Positions 28,201 to 37,777 of a stretch of 64,000 bases of DNA are shown piece after piece. This stretch comes from Fodinibius halophilus. Its GTDB lineage: Bacteria > Bacteroidota > Rhodothermia > Balneolales > Balneolaceae. The translations under genes and the position numbers were made by a program. The stretch spans positions 62,001-126,000 of the forward strand of contig NZ_JAALLS010000001.1 of NCBI RefSeq assembly GCF_011059105.1, read 5' to 3'. Below the pieces are notes generated by a model. It made no database searches and was not told where the DNA came from. It saw only the letters and a program-made list of their open reading frames with translations. How positions within the stretch are numbered: position 1 is the stretch's first letter; each line of letters starts with the position of its first letter.

Positions 28201-31200
28201 GCCAGAATAATATAGAGTTTTTAGAATTTTGGGTACAATCGGTATTGCCCGACGGTAAAAGTCCAACGGCCCAGGATCTGCAGGATTATGAGGGTAAAAT
28301 ATATATCGATATAGGGGTGGTTTCGGAAGATGTAATACCAAACTTTAAGACCAATACCGAAGATGGGTTGGTGCGCAATCCCAATGATCTGCAAGAGGAT
28401 AATATCGGGGGCGATGCCCGCTCTTTTATCCCGGTTCCACCACCGGCCCCAGAGGGGCAGTTTGCAAATGAAACGCAAGAAGAGGCCGATGTGGGGTTAG
28501 ATGGAGCACCTAATTCGGAGGGAGTTGACAATAAAAATGAACAAAACCTCTTTTCCGATTTTATAAATAATATGAAGTCGCAATATGGGGGAGCAAGCAA
28601 AGAGTTTAGCAGAATAGTGACGGACCCCTCAAATGATGATTATTTCTATTATGGGCAAGATGAGGTGGATGGGAAACCATTGCATAAACGATTTCACCGG
28701 ATGTTTGGCTACCACGATGGAAACTCTCCACCAAATGAAGGTGATAAACGTGCCGTAACCAATAAGCCTGATACCGAAGGGTTGATTACCCCATCGATTG
28801 TAGAGCAGAATAATGCTTATTTCCAGTATGAAATTGATTGGAATCCCGCTGATTTTTCTGAGCTTGAACCGGGTACAGAGGGAACTTTTATTGTTGATAA
28901 AGTAGACGGTCCTAAACAGCAAGATCGCTGGTACCAGGTTCGTTTACCACTTGAAGATTGGGTGCGAAAAGTGGGAGGTATCCAGAATTTTCAGAATATC
29001 TCGTATATCCGGGTTTGGCTTTCGGGATATGAAAAACCGTTTACTTTGCGTTTTGCCACCTTTGAACTGGTTGGTAGCCAGTGGCGAAGAGCCGAAAATG
29101 TGGGAGATGAACAAGGACCATTGCAGGGGGAATTTAATATATCATCTGTCAACATTGAGGAAAACAGCCAGCGTGAACCAATTCCTTACCGGCAGCCAGA
29201 AGGGGCTATTCGTGCAAAAAACAGGGGGCGACAGCGCCAAACGATTGAAAATGAACAATCCATTGTAATGGATGTTGAGAACCTGGGCCCCGGAGAGTTG
29301 ACCATGATGAAGCGGGTGTACCCCGGTGGGCTAAATATGGTGAACTACTCCAATGTTCGCATGTTTATTCATGGAGAGGGATATAAGAACAGGGAGGATG
29401 CTGAGCTGGTTATGCGTTTTGGTACCGATTTAACAAATAACTATTACGAGTACCGGCAACCTATTTCACCTACAAACAAAAACTTTCCATTCAGTTCAGA
29501 TCCTATCGGAGAGCTGGGACAAGCAGAGGTTGAGCTCGAGGCCGAAAAAGTATGGCTCTACGACCAAAATAGCATGAATATTTTGTTGAGGGCCTTTAAT
29601 GAATTAAAACAGCTGAGAGATCAGCAGGGGGGAGATACAGGCGAGCTGTTTAGCTGTACAAACTGTAGTAAACTCTTGAAGAATGCAGCACCGGGTGCCA
29701 GTATAGCCATAAAAGGGAATCCTTCGTTAGATCGTATCGGGGAAATTGGTATGGGGATTCGTAATCCGTTTAACCCCGAAAATCCCTCGGATGGGGGAAT
29801 ATCATCATTAAGCGGGCAGTTTTGGTTTAATGAACTCCGGGTATCCGGCTTTGACAACAAGAAAGGATGGGCAGCAAAAGCTAAGGGCGAAATACAGTTT
29901 GCTGATTTTGCCACCTTTAATGCTAATTTTAACCGTGAAACGGACGGTTTCGGTTCATTAAGTTCGGGACTGGGGCAACGTCGGCTATCGGATGTATTGG
30001 CCTACGACCTTAATTCAACGGTGAATATTCATAAATTTATCCCAGAACGTTTTGGATGGAATATTCCCGTTTCCCTTTCAACCCGGCAGTCATCATCTAC
30101 GCCTCGCTATTTACCTAATGCAGGGGATGTTCGACTTTCTGATTTTAAAAATGCGGTAAATGCCAGAAATGATATCGGGGAGCAAGAAAAGCAGCGGCTT
30201 ATCAATCAAAAAATAAAGCAAAGCCAAACAGTTACAGAAAGTTATTCGGTCAATATTTCCAATGTCTCGAAATCTCGGTCGAAGTCTGATTTCGCCCAGT
30301 ATACTCTGGATAAGACAACGTTGAATTATGTATATAACACTACGAAACGGCGTAATCCTCAGTATTCTTTTCAAGATAATTGGAATTACAGCAGCTCGCT
30401 GCGCTACGATGTAAATTTTCCGAATACAAGGCTCTTTCGGCCATTTGGGTTCCTCGGGGAAGTACCCATATTGCACCCGCTTGCAGGGTTGCAATTAGGG
30501 TATACGCCGGCCTCTATTAATGCTTCGCTAGGTATTGATCGCGAATATGATGAGCAGCTTCGCCGATTCACTGCGGGTGAAACCGAGTCGAAAGTACAAC
30601 AGTCGCATAGCTTTACGTACGATACAGAATTTGGGCTCGGATATAATTTTACGCCCTCTATAAAAACCACTTTCCAAAGCCGATCGGTATTTGACCTTTC
30701 CAGGGCAGGTATCAATGGGGCGGGGACGGGGGATCCGCTTTCTGATTCAACAAAATATTCGGTCAGGCCTACCTTCGATGTGCTTAGTGATGTTGCCTTT
30801 GATACCCTTTCACCAAGAAGAAGTAACTATGAGGAGGGATATACGGCCGGCTGGCAACCACGGTTAGGGTCTATTAAAGCAATTAACTGGATCAGTTATT
30901 CGGCGAACTACGGAGGGGGCTATCAATGGCGAAATAGTTCCAGGGGATCGCAGCTGGGAGCCAATGTGTCGAATAATCTGACGCTAAATCAGTCGTTGGA
31001 TTTCGACATACGGAGCCTCTTTAATAAAATGGACTGGTATGAAAACCTGCAAAACGACGATAGAAATAAGCTGCAACAACCAGTTGAATCCGATACTACG
31101 GAGGCGGGGTACTCACAGAATGATTTCGGCGAAACGTTAGCTGAAATTGGCAAGAAGAGTCTGGCAGCCCTATTGAGCATACAGTCGCTTGAGTTTTCTT

Positions 31201-32522
31201 TTGATATTTCTAAGAGCTCGCGGCAAAGCGGGTATGCCGGTAGTTCCCAGTTTTTTCAAATGTTTTCAAATTCGGACCAGAATTATTCGCCGCCTTTTTC
31301 TTATCGTACCGGTTTGGGGGATAAAATTGCCCGGTCACAACTCATTGATAATCCCAGTGACAATTCCAGTCTTCAGTTACCATCTAACCGAAATTTAACT
31401 GATAATCTAACCGTAGGATCGCGTTTTCAGCCGTTTAAAAATTTATCTATCGATTTAACATGGAACTCTGAATGGCAAAAAAACAGATCTTCTTCAATTA
31501 CGATAGATCCCAATGAAAATATTAGCACTGTTAATTCTAAAAATGGGACGATCCGGTCTAGTGTTTGGGCTTTCGGCGGAGGGTACAAAGATTTCTTCAG
31601 AACACAATTAAAAACTGCTTTTAAGGATATTAACAAAGGGTCAACAGTTATCAGCGATTCTTCCGGTAATAGTGACGGACGCTCTGTATTAGACCGTAAC
31701 ACGTTACAGGAAGATTTCCGGCGAGCATATTTGAGTGTGGGGAATGGAGGTGTTGGCAAACAGCATTTTACACCATTTCCTTTACCCAATTGGCGGGTTA
31801 CCCTAACAGGAATAGAATCGGTGATTCCTTTTTTGGGTAACTTGATGTCACGCGCTTCTTTAACACATAACTACAGTGGGCTGTACCGTTTAGGATGGGA
31901 ATTTAATTCTGACACAAGTCAGCTGCCAGCCCTTTCTTTAGGAGCCTATTCGATTGTAAATAAACGCCCTGCATATGAGCCGAAAAGCATTAATATTGAA
32001 CAACGATTTAGGCCTTTACTGGGATTAAATATTACCTGGAAGTCAAATTTGCGTACTAATTTACAATACGAACAGAGCAAAGTGACAAGCTTGACCTTAT
32101 CGAACTCTACGGTTATCGAACGCATATCGAAAGGCCTGAAGTTATCATTATCCTATACTATCAGAGGGTTTAAGCTCCCGTTTTTTCCGCGTATCGACAA
32201 CGCAGTAGACTTCAGTTTAAATGGCAGCTATATCGAAGATGAGGAGAAAAAATATCAGCTGAGTTCTGATCTCGATCAATCATTATCAGCAGGGCCTGAT
32301 GATATTGTAAAGGATGCTGCTGATGCTGATTTTTCCGGAACGGTTACCGGGGGACAGTCGAGAGTTAAGGGAGCGGCAGTAATCGGATATCGTTTTTCAC
32401 AAACCATTCAAGCCAACTTTGAGTACAATTACAGCAAGTTAATCCCCAAAACATCAGGGGTTTACGGCCGCACTGACCACGATATTCGTTTTAACATTGT
32501 GGTATCTATCCGTTCTAATTAA
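25290..32522 (+). CDS. sprA: T9SS outer-membrane translocon protein SprA
   Basis: 2410 residues, very close to the size of known SprA proteins. Start is GTG at 25290, which places a signal peptide at once (hydrophobic about 8-28, cut after GYAQ). The protein is beta-rich all through, with the N-terminal SprA motif region (KPKVNLSINGTANMNVGASIQ; then IGDKLSIQTDWDTERDFDFM), a mid-protein WWW-poor periplasmic/cap part, and a C-terminal barrel ending in DIRFNIVVSIRSN. In Flavobacterium johnsoniae SprA is a 36-strand barrel that forms the type IX secretion pore. The Plug partner is at 9668-10996. No PorU, PorV or GldKLMN gene lies in the window. Divergent from the lptF-like pair. Confidence 0.95.
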   Translation: MQLKVNTSTFIYSFLCLGILYLYPQVGYAQQPDSLGSVSQDSLGRVIRLPKASYPFPKQPPKLFYIQNPQEKTYIQRDSAGTYYSQRLLYQMQVAHPYVMSFDEYAARNKEHALQNNWEQLINERESREQKKRGLLDFNLDIPGAEESAFTTIFGKPKVNLSINGTANMNVGASIQKTENTEIPEDQRTQVDPTFEQSLKLNIQGTIGDKLSIQTDWDTERDFDFMNRLNIVYDGYDDEIIQRLELGNVSMQTGNSLIRGGNALFGVKSIAQLGSFKLTSVLSQQEGEGKTETITGGAQEQDISIRPGDYETDRHFFLDFFTRQEFEKNVSNPQQTGQALQLVEVNLWALREASQSVEGERQAIALGPLGVDEGPPGQFARPDDEQDQFSDALLNQYRDPAEGVSASDFGVDPSQFVEGYFVPLQKGTDYELRADLGYISLKRNLGARQALAVSFKYRDPQSGRTISVGDVSQGGGGRIYLKLLRPQTVTTTNDLWDLMMKNVYSLGVSNITADGLNIDVKFTEQNVPSSSLPGRNTVLLQDLGLDRVDQQGALNPDNKIDFSTNVLNPATGTLTFPYLQPFGDRIEELLTEAGMGNNRIQALTFNELYEEKKVNANQESKNNFYVVEGISKGSISASYSLGYSLVEGSVKVFANGRELQEGTDYAVDYSIGSITILNDQYLRQGQEIKIEYENNQLTQIGQKSFTGIRAEYEFTDNISLGSTFFKLKEKPLQDKIRIGDEPVNNSVIGVDANAHFDTPWLTRLVDGIPFLQTKERSMMSFSGEFAQLRPGIAQTSAVNDAIENNRLFEDEENGLSFIDDFEGSDIGLSFKNPSRWSLAAAPAAVPGYGPDEIYFEDDPPENPSTNLVDKRARSDLRSQLAWYSIPQNIDKILGGVSFTPESEPVSVKDVFPNRDVLREENFIRTMDVYFDPTERGPYNYNDNLKNLLENEEERTWGGMTTTLPSGQEDLSQNNIEFLEFWVQSVLPDGKSPTAQDLQDYEGKIYIDIGVVSEDVIPNFKTNTEDGLVRNPNDLQEDNIGGDARSFIPVPPPAPEGQFANETQEEADVGLDGAPNSEGVDNKNEQNLFSDFINNMKSQYGGASKEFSRIVTDPSNDDYFYYGQDEVDGKPLHKRFHRMFGYHDGNSPPNEGDKRAVTNKPDTEGLITPSIVEQNNAYFQYEIDWNPADFSELEPGTEGTFIVDKVDGPKQQDRWYQVRLPLEDWVRKVGGIQNFQNISYIRVWLSGYEKPFTLRFATFELVGSQWRRAENVGDEQGPLQGEFNISSVNIEENSQREPIPYRQPEGAIRAKNRGRQRQTIENEQSIVMDVENLGPGELTMMKRVYPGGLNMVNYSNVRMFIHGEGYKNREDAELVMRFGTDLTNNYYEYRQPISPTNKNFPFSSDPIGELGQAEVELEAEKVWLYDQNSMNILLRAFNELKQLRDQQGGDTGELFSCTNCSKLLKNAAPGASIAIKGNPSLDRIGEIGMGIRNPFNPENPSDGGISSLSGQFWFNELRVSGFDNKKGWAAKAKGEIQFADFATFNANFNRETDGFGSLSSGLGQRRLSDVLAYDLNSTVNIHKFIPERFGWNIPVSLSTRQSSSTPRYLPNAGDVRLSDFKNAVNARNDIGEQEKQRLINQKIKQSQTVTESYSVNISNVSKSRSKSDFAQYTLDKTTLNYVYNTTKRRNPQYSFQDNWNYSSSLRYDVNFPNTRLFRPFGFLGEVPILHPLAGLQLGYTPASINASLGIDREYDEQLRRFTAGETESKVQQSHSFTYDTEFGLGYNFTPSIKTTFQSRSVFDLSRAGINGAGTGDPLSDSTKYSVRPTFDVLSDVAFDTLSPRRSNYEEGYTAGWQPRLGSIKAINWISYSANYGGGYQWRNSSRGSQLGANVSNNLTLNQSLDFDIRSLFNKMDWYENLQNDDRNKLQQPVESDTTEAGYSQNDFGETLAEIGKKSLAALLSIQSLEFSFDISKSSRQSGYAGSSQFFQMFSNSDQNYSPPFSYRTGLGDKIARSQLIDNPSDNSSLQLPSNRNLTDNLTVGSRFQPFKNLSIDLTWNSEWQKNRSSSITIDPNENISTVNSKNGTIRSSVWAFGGGYKDFFRTQLKTAFKDINKGSTVISDSSGNSDGRSVLDRNTLQEDFRRAYLSVGNGGVGKQHFTPFPLPNWRVTLTGIESVIPFLGNLMSRASLTHNYSGLYRLGWEFNSDTSQLPALSLGAYSIVNKRPAYEPKSINIEQRFRPLLGLNITWKSNLRTNLQYEQSKVTSLTLSNSTVIERISKGLKLSLSYTIRGFKLPFFPRIDNAVDFSLNGSYIEDEEKKYQLSSDLDQSLSAGPDDIVKDAADADFSGTVTGGQSRVKGAAVIGYRFSQTIQANFEYNYSKLIPKTSGVYGRTDHDIRFNIVVSIRSN

Positions 32523-32623
32523 CAGGAGGCTTTGAAAATCTGATAAGTAACAGCTTTGAGGGTGCTATGTTCACGTAAAAAATTGAAACTACCCTTGGTA
32601 AAGAGGTACATTTTCTAAAGGCT

Positions 32624-34195
32624 TTAAGAGTCTTTATTGATAATGGTAATTCCAATACCAATGGTCGAAAGAGTCATCATTAGATAGGGCAGCCAATCTC
32701 CAAAACGGGTATAAAACGTTTGGGATGTTAATACCGGCACATCGTAGCGGAAGGCAGTTTGTTGCCAGTAGGGCGTTTCCACTTTAATGGATCCGTCGGG
32801 GGCAATAATGCCCGAAATGCCGTTATTGGCACTGCGTACTACCCAACGGTCGAACTCTATAGCCCGCAGACGGGCGTAGGCAAAATGTTGTTCATGTCCG
32901 CTGGTATTGCCCCACCAGCCGTCGTTGGTGATAATGGTTAGGTAGCCGGCATCTTTTTGAACATACTTTCGAATCCAGCTGGGATATACCGAATCATAAC
33001 AGATAAGGGCGGGGGTTTTGGTCACCCCAACGTTAAACTGTTTTGCCTGATATCCTTTGCCATAGCTTTGGTTCTGTGCCCAATCTACCCATCCGAAGAT
33101 ATCGATAGCGTTAAGAAAGTGGACAAAGGGGACACGTTCAACAATAGGTACTAAATTATGCTTTTTATAGACCTCAACCGTACTGTCCGGCTGGAAAGCG
33201 AGAGCGGCATTAAAAGGTAGGAATGGTCCGTATTCTGATTTATACGGAAGCGGGGGTTTTTGGGCTTCACTGTAGAATTCATAAAATGTCGCTCCACTGA
33301 TAATAGAAGCATTCCAACGGTCGGCTTTTCTTTTAAGCTGCCCTTTTGTGTAATTTGATGTTCTGCTGTACGAAGGAATATTGGCTATATCAGCTTGGAT
33401 CGCATTTTCCGGCCAAACCACTACTGATGTGCTATCAGTACGGGTAGAATCGGTGATCTTCAGAAGATGGTCTTGGGCTTTTAACGAGCTTGAAAAACCA
33501 CCATAGCGTTCGTAGGAGTCAAAATTAGGTTGTACTACAACTACCTCTTGTGTGGTCTGAGGATTGGTTTCCGTTTCAAACAGAACAAAGCCCAGCGACC
33601 AGAGGGGGAAAAGTAGTACAGCAGCAATTCCAATTCTAAGACTGGTGCTGTCAGATTTTTTGATGAACTGATATGCGAGAGCAGTACTAAATATCACCCA
33701 GAAAGAAATACCCCAGAATCCGGTTATGGAAATATATTGAACCAGATCAGGAACGTTGGACCAGGCATTGGCTATTGTAAGCCACGGCCAGGCCAAATCC
33801 CAATGGTGGTGCAGGTATTCAAAGCTCATCCAAAAAGCCGTTTGGAACAGCGCAATAAGCCAGGGAGCAATATCCTTTTGCTGTACCTTATACTGCAGTA
33901 TAACGGGGATCGTCATGACCGCACTATTTGCTAATATCGCTGCTACTCCGCCCCCAATAGTGGCCATCACCAACCAATAAGTAGTAATGATATTCCAGAT
34001 CAGAAACGCCGGGTAGGTCCAATAAGCAGCTTCGCGAGCCGAGTTAGAAAGATCTATAAGACGAAAGATCAGTAAGAAAGCCGGGAACACGAGGAAGGGC
34101 ATAGGTACCGGGGGGTAGCTAAGTCCGAGTAAAATACCCGCAGTTAGGATTAAACTCCATTTCAAATTCCAGAAATTTTCTAATGATGACTTCAT
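32624..34195 (-). CDS. lnt: Apolipoprotein N-acyltransferase
   Basis: 523 residues: an N-terminal membrane part with about six helices (to about residue 205) and a C-terminal nitrilase domain. The Glu-Lys-Cys triad is visible: E263 in WPENAIQ, K345 in YKKHNLVP and C399 in ICYDSVYP (E. coli E267, K335, C387). Adds the third acyl chain to lipoproteins at the inner membrane, which agrees with the several lipobox proteins here. The ATG overlaps the rsmI stop by 4 bp (ATGA), so the two are translationally coupled. Confidence 0.95.
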   Translation of the reverse strand: MKSSLENFWNLKWSLILTAGILLGLSYPPVPMPFLVFPAFLLIFRLIDLSNSAREAAYWTYPAFLIWNIITTYWLVMATIGGGVAAILANSAVMTIPVILQYKVQQKDIAPWLIALFQTAFWMSFEYLHHHWDLAWPWLTIANAWSNVPDLVQYISITGFWGISFWVIFSTALAYQFIKKSDSTSLRIGIAAVLLFPLWSLGFVLFETETNPQTTQEVVVVQPNFDSYERYGGFSSSLKAQDHLLKITDSTRTDSTSVVVWPENAIQADIANIPSYSRTSNYTKGQLKRKADRWNASIISGATFYEFYSEAQKPPLPYKSEYGPFLPFNAALAFQPDSTVEVYKKHNLVPIVERVPFVHFLNAIDIFGWVDWAQNQSYGKGYQAKQFNVGVTKTPALICYDSVYPSWIRKYVQKDAGYLTIITNDGWWGNTSGHEQHFAYARLRAIEFDRWVVRSANNGISGIIAPDGSIKVETPYWQQTAFRYDVPVLTSQTFYTRFGDWLPYLMMTLSTIGIGITIINKDS

Positions 34196-34875
34196 TCACT
34201 ATAGCTTTTTGGGGCGATGACGACCACAATTTCGCCCTTAATTTCATCTCGCAGTTCAAAAGTATCGGATACATGTTTTAATGATCCTCGGACAACCTCC
34301 TCAAACTTTTTGGTAAGTTCACGACAAACAGCCGCCATACGGTGGTCACCCATATATTTGCGCAGCTCTCCCAACAGTTTTTTTAGCCTGTAAGGACTCT
34401 CGTACAGTATAATTGATCGTTCTTCATCCACTAGCTGTTTAAGCTGTTTTTGACGTCCTTTCTTTTGTGGAAGGAATCCCTCATACACATATTTATCGCA
34501 GGGCAGGCCGCTTGCTACAAGAGCTGTTGTTGCTGCATCGGGACCCGGAATAACGGAAACCGTGTGCCCTGCTTTGTGTGCTGCTCTTACTGCTAAAAAG
34601 CCTGGATCGGAAATCCCAGGCATGCCGGCATCAGAGATAATAGCAACATGTTGTCGGGCATCCAGTATATTCAGTACATGTTCTACCTTTTGGTGTTCAT
34701 TATGAGCATGAAATGAAAAAGTCTGAGCTTCTATACCCAAGTGGTTTAGTAAAACACCGGAGGTGCGGGTATCTTCACATGCTATATATGAAACTTCACT
34801 TAACACTTTTCGAGCACGCTCAGAGATATCTTCAAGATTTCCAATAGGGGTAGCAACAATGTAGAGAGTACTCAA
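34192..34875 (-). CDS. rsmI: 16S rRNA (cytidine1402-2'-O)-methyltransferase
   Basis: 227 residues. Tetrapyrrole-methylase fold with the RsmI signature: MSTLYIVATPIGNLEDISERA at the start, ACEDTR near 33-38, and ISDAGMPGISDPG near 79-91, with the SAM-binding loop VIPGPDAATTALVASGLP near 107-124. Shorter than E. coli RsmI (286 residues): the C-terminal extension is missing, which is common in some lineages. First gene of the rsmI-lnt pair. Confidence 0.95.
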   Translation of the reverse strand: MSTLYIVATPIGNLEDISERARKVLSEVSYIACEDTRTSGVLLNHLGIEAQTFSFHAHNEHQKVEHVLNILDARQHVAIISDAGMPGISDPGFLAVRAAHKAGHTVSVIPGPDAATTALVASGLPCDKYVYEGFLPQKKGRQKQLKQLVDEERSIILYESPYRLKKLLGELRKYMGDHRMAAVCRELTKKFEEVVRGSLKHVSDTFELRDEIKGEIVVVIAPKSYSE

Positions 34876-35092
34876 TGGTTATTTTGGATAAATATTAGCG
34901 GTTGTGTTAAAATCCCACAGAAAGTAACAAAAACTAACACACTATTTCGACTGTTAGGCCAAAAACCTTAGGCTGAATTTTAGGTGCAAAAGGTCTATAC
35001 TTAATGGTGGTGTTTTTGATGAAATGATAAGACCGTTATTTATTGTTATCACGCTTTTCAAACAGTATTAACCAACAATATTTAAAAGTATT

Positions 35093-35482
35093 ATGGCAGA
35101 TTTTAATCCTTCGGGACTTAATCATATCACTATTCGTGTTAATGAGATTGAACGGGCAGAAGAGTTTTATGGCGATGTATTAGGTTTTGAGCTTATTAGG
35201 AAGATGGGGAAAAGCATGGCGGTGTACCAGGTAGGCGATGAAGATACGTTGGTACTCGTTGAAGCTGAAACCAGTTATGATCCATCATCCCGTGATTACC
35301 GGGTCGACCATTTCGGTTTTTACCTGGAGTCGGAAGAAAAAGTGGATGAAATGGCCGAATATTTCCGCGAAAAAGAGATATCTATTCTTAGTGGACCGGC
35401 GAATAGAAAGCGAGGACGGTTTTTATTTATCTCAGATCCCGACGGAAATATGATTGAATTCTTTTACGAAGAGGATGAGTAA
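35093..35482 (+). CDS. VOC (glyoxalase/bleomycin-resistance) superfamily protein
   Basis: 129 residues, one vicinal-oxygen-chelate domain made of two beta-alpha-beta3 modules. Metal-ligand-like residues: the His in LNHITIRV near residue 9, the His in VDHFGFYLES, and the Glu in DPDGNMIEFFYE near the C-terminus. This DPDGN-x-[IL]-E-[FL] ending is the hallmark of the family. Substrate cannot be told from sequence; glyoxalase, dioxygenase and fosfomycin-resistance types share the fold. Stands alone between rsmI (divergent) and grpE. Confidence 0.85.
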   Translation: MADFNPSGLNHITIRVNEIERAEEFYGDVLGFELIRKMGKSMAVYQVGDEDTLVLVEAETSYDPSSRDYRVDHFGFYLESEEKVDEMAEYFREKEISILSGPANRKRGRFLFISDPDGNMIEFFYEEDE

Positions 35483-35568
35483 TAGTGGAAAAGAGTGCCT
35501 TTTATGACTAGGAAGGGAATATAACTGACACTCTGAATCTTTTTATTACAGCAAATTACATTCTTCCG

Positions 35569-35576
35569 TAACTTTG
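35569..35576 (+). promoter_or_regulatory. Candidate -7 promoter element of grpE-dnaJ
   Basis: TAACTTTG fits TAnnTTTG and lies about 95 bp before the grpE ATG. No CIRCE inverted repeat (HrcA site) is visible between it and the gene. Confidence 0.35.
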
Positions 35577-35670
35577 TCACCAGACAGGGGGTGGGAGCGC
35601 TGTGGCATGCTATTTGCATTTTTCAGCACACAGAAACAAAAAGTATTTTATAACGACAGAAACAGAATAC

Positions 35671-36255
35671 ATGAGCGAATCGAACGAAAAAGTAACTGAA
35701 GAACAAAAAAACGACGAAGAGCAACAGTCGGCAGAAGAACAGATTGCTAAGTATAAAGACTACGAAGCTGATGAACTTCGTGAGTTATTAGTTGCACGAG
35801 ATAATGAGGTTGAAGAATTAGAGCAAGCCCTCAATGAAGCAAAAGATTCACACCTCCGCAAAGCTGCTGAGCTTGAAAACTATCGGAAGCGTGTGAAGCG
35901 AGAACGCTCACAGATTTATGAGCAGGCCCGTGCAAAAGCTCTTGAAGATTTTCTTGATATCAACGATGATCTCCAACGTACCCTGACTGCTGCTGAAGAT
36001 CTGGATGTTAATGAGACATTTATGGATGGCGTACTCTTAGTAGCAAACAAATTCAACGAAGTGCTCGACAAGCACGGTGTTGTGCGTATTGATGAAGAAG
36101 GAGTACCGTTTGACGTGGATCTGCACGATGCTATGATGCGTCAAAAGCCACAAGATGATGATATCGGCAGCGATGTAGTACTCAATGTCGTGGAGAGCGG
36201 ATATCGTATTGGAGATCGTACCATCCGTCATGCAAAAGTAATTGTAAGCGAATAA
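35671..36255 (+). CDS. grpE: Nucleotide exchange factor GrpE
   Basis: 194 residues from ATG 35671. The frame is open to 35602, but the extra residues (MACYLHFSAHRNKK...) do not look like GrpE, while the ATG gives the usual acidic disordered start (MSESNEKVTEEQKNDEEQQS). Then a long coiled coil (about 25-85, with LRKAAELENYRKRVKRER) and the C-terminal beta-wing domain (about 135-194) ending in IRHAKVIVSE. Speeds ADP release from DnaK. dnaJ starts 24 bp later; dnaK is not in the window. Confidence 0.96.
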   Translation: MSESNEKVTEEQKNDEEQQSAEEQIAKYKDYEADELRELLVARDNEVEELEQALNEAKDSHLRKAAELENYRKRVKRERSQIYEQARAKALEDFLDINDDLQRTLTAAEDLDVNETFMDGVLLVANKFNEVLDKHGVVRIDEEGVPFDVDLHDAMMRQKPQDDDIGSDVVLNVVESGYRIGDRTIRHAKVIVSE

Positions 36256-36279
36256 TTTAAGGTTAAGTACACTCAATTC

Positions 36280-37434
36280 ATGTCTAAACGAGACTATTAC
36301 GAAGTACTCGGTGTCAGTAAAGACGCCTCAGAAAGCGAAATTAAAAAGGCCTATCGAAAAAAGGCCATGAAATTCCATCCGGATAGGAATTCGGATGATC
36401 CCAATGCTGAGAAAAAGTTTAAACAGGCCTCCGAAGCCTATGAAGTGCTGGGAGACTCAGAAAAACGGCAGCGATACGACCAATTTGGTCACCGTGGTGT
36501 AAATGGAAGTAATGGCTTTGGTGGCCGGGGAGCTGGATTCGAAGATATCGGATTTGAAGATATATTTAGCCGATTCAGTGATATTTTTGGCGGTGAATTT
36601 GGAGGAGGCGGTCGTTCGCGCGGACGTCGTTCTACGGGACAGCCCGGTGCTGATATGAAGCTGCGCATTGAACTTTCTCTTGAAGAAATTGCATTCGGTA
36701 CCGAGAAAAAACTAAAGGTCAAAAAGCAGATTAAGTGCGACGAATGCAACGGCACCGGTGCTGAGACTGAAGAGGATTTTGAGACCTGTGGCACCTGTAA
36801 TGGTATGGGAGAAGTACGACAGGTACGTAAGACCATGCTGGGACAGATGGTAAATGTACAACCTTGTCCCGAATGTAACGGCGATGGCCGAATCATCCGC
36901 AATAAATGTTCTAAGTGTAAGGGCGAAGGGCGTTATCAAGGCAAGGAAACGGTGAAGGTAAAAGTACCTTCTGGAGTTTCTAAAGGGAATTATATTACCC
37001 TGCGCGGTAAAGGAAATGCCGGAAAGCGCGGTGGCGAAGCCGGTGCTCTCGTCGTATTAATTGAAGAAAAAGAGCACGAGCACTTTGAGCGAGATGGCAA
37101 TGACATCTACTACGATCTTGTGTTAAGTGTACCTGATGCTATCCTGGGAACGGAAGTTGAAGTGCCCACTTTGAAAGGCAAGGCCAAGATAAATATTGAA
37201 GAAGGTATCCAGCCCGGTAAGCTGCTCCGAATGAGTGGTAAGGGCATCCATGGACTCAATCGTTCAGGTGTTGGCGATCAATATGTGCGTGTTAATGTGT
37301 ATATCCCCAAGAATCTGACTGATGAGGAGTTGGAGCATGTTGAGGCCCTGAAAGGAACGGAGCACTTTGATGCAGAAAATAAAGAAGATGACGGGAAAGG
37401 ATTCTTTAACAAAATTAAGGATGTCTTTACTTAA
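36280..37434 (+). CDS. dnaJ: Chaperone protein DnaJ
   Basis: 384 residues. J domain (1-70) with the DnaK-activating HPD in KFHPDRN near residue 33. A Gly/Phe-rich stretch (about 75-125). A zinc-finger region with four CxxCxGxG-type repeats: [32 protein letters not shown]. Then two C-terminal substrate-binding domains. This is the type-I (full-length) DnaJ layout. Works with DnaK and GrpE. Followed by a strong terminator. Confidence 0.97.
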   Translation: MSKRDYYEVLGVSKDASESEIKKAYRKKAMKFHPDRNSDDPNAEKKFKQASEAYEVLGDSEKRQRYDQFGHRGVNGSNGFGGRGAGFEDIGFEDIFSRFSDIFGGEFGGGGRSRGRRSTGQPGADMKLRIELSLEEIAFGTEKKLKVKKQIKCDECNGTGAETEEDFETCGTCNGMGEVRQVRKTMLGQMVNVQPCPECNGDGRIIRNKCSKCKGEGRYQGKETVKVKVPSGVSKGNYITLRGKGNAGKRGGEAGALVVLIEEKEHEHFERDGNDIYYDLVLSVPDAILGTEVEVPTLKGKAKINIEEGIQPGKLLRMSGKGIHGLNRSGVGDQYVRVNVYIPKNLTDEELEHVEALKGTEHFDAENKEDDGKGFFNKIKDVFT

Positions 37435-37468
37435 CTGTTGGTAATCATAAATTTGATTAGCACACTAT

Positions 37469-37508
37469 AACTGGTTGCAATGCTCTGCGTTGCAACCAGT
37501 TGTTTTTT
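37469..37508 (+). terminator. Intrinsic terminator of grpE-dnaJ
   Basis: Perfect 12-bp stem AACTGGTTGCAA (37469-37480) / TTGCAACCAGTT (37490-37501), 9-nt loop, then GTTTTTT. 35 bp after the dnaJ stop. Confidence 0.93.
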
Positions 37509-37777
37509 GGCCCCCTTGTTGTTTTTTCCTTGTGCTGACTCCACCTTGTTGTTACCCTGCAAGCATGGAAAGAGACTTTTTTATCAAGAAATTAGCTAGA
37601 AATATAGCTGGGATTCTCCGATTGGTTATATCTGTTTTGTCCAGCACAGTCAGTAGATAGGCGTCCCTCTCCCTGCGAACAGTAGGGAGAGGCCAGGAGT
37701 GGGTCAGCCTGCCCGTAATAACAGTTTTTGGACTTGTGGTGAGTGGTAGATCAATTTGGTTTCTTTTCAACGTAGTT
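37509..37777. other. Non-coding stretch between dnaJ and the ATP-grasp gene
   Basis: With the terminator before it, this makes about 340 bp without a credible gene. It holds one hairpin repeat (37659-37709, listed apart). A short open frame at 37475-37660 overlaps the terminator, is low in coding character and is not believed. No promoter, tRNA or attachment site is seen. Confidence 0.6.
37659..37709 (+). repeat. Dispersed hairpin repeat, copy 1
   Basis: AGGCGTC, then a 9-bp stem CCTCTCCCT (37666-37674) / AGGGAGAGG (37684-37692), then CCAGGAGTGGGTCAGCC. A diverged relative sits on the other strand at 51502-51542, with the same order: AGGTGTC, CTC-rich stem, GGGAGG arm, then AAGAGGTGGGTC. The form resembles the CTCTCC...GGAGAGG intergenic repeats known in many bacteria. 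Confidence 0.55.

Noticed and set aside
35577-35670. CIRCE element upstream of grpE
   Set aside because: No TTAGCACTC-N9-GAGTGCTAA inverted repeat is present.
37475-37660. Short open frame of 61 codons after dnaJ
   Set aside because: It starts inside the dnaJ terminator and reads as low-complexity sequence.
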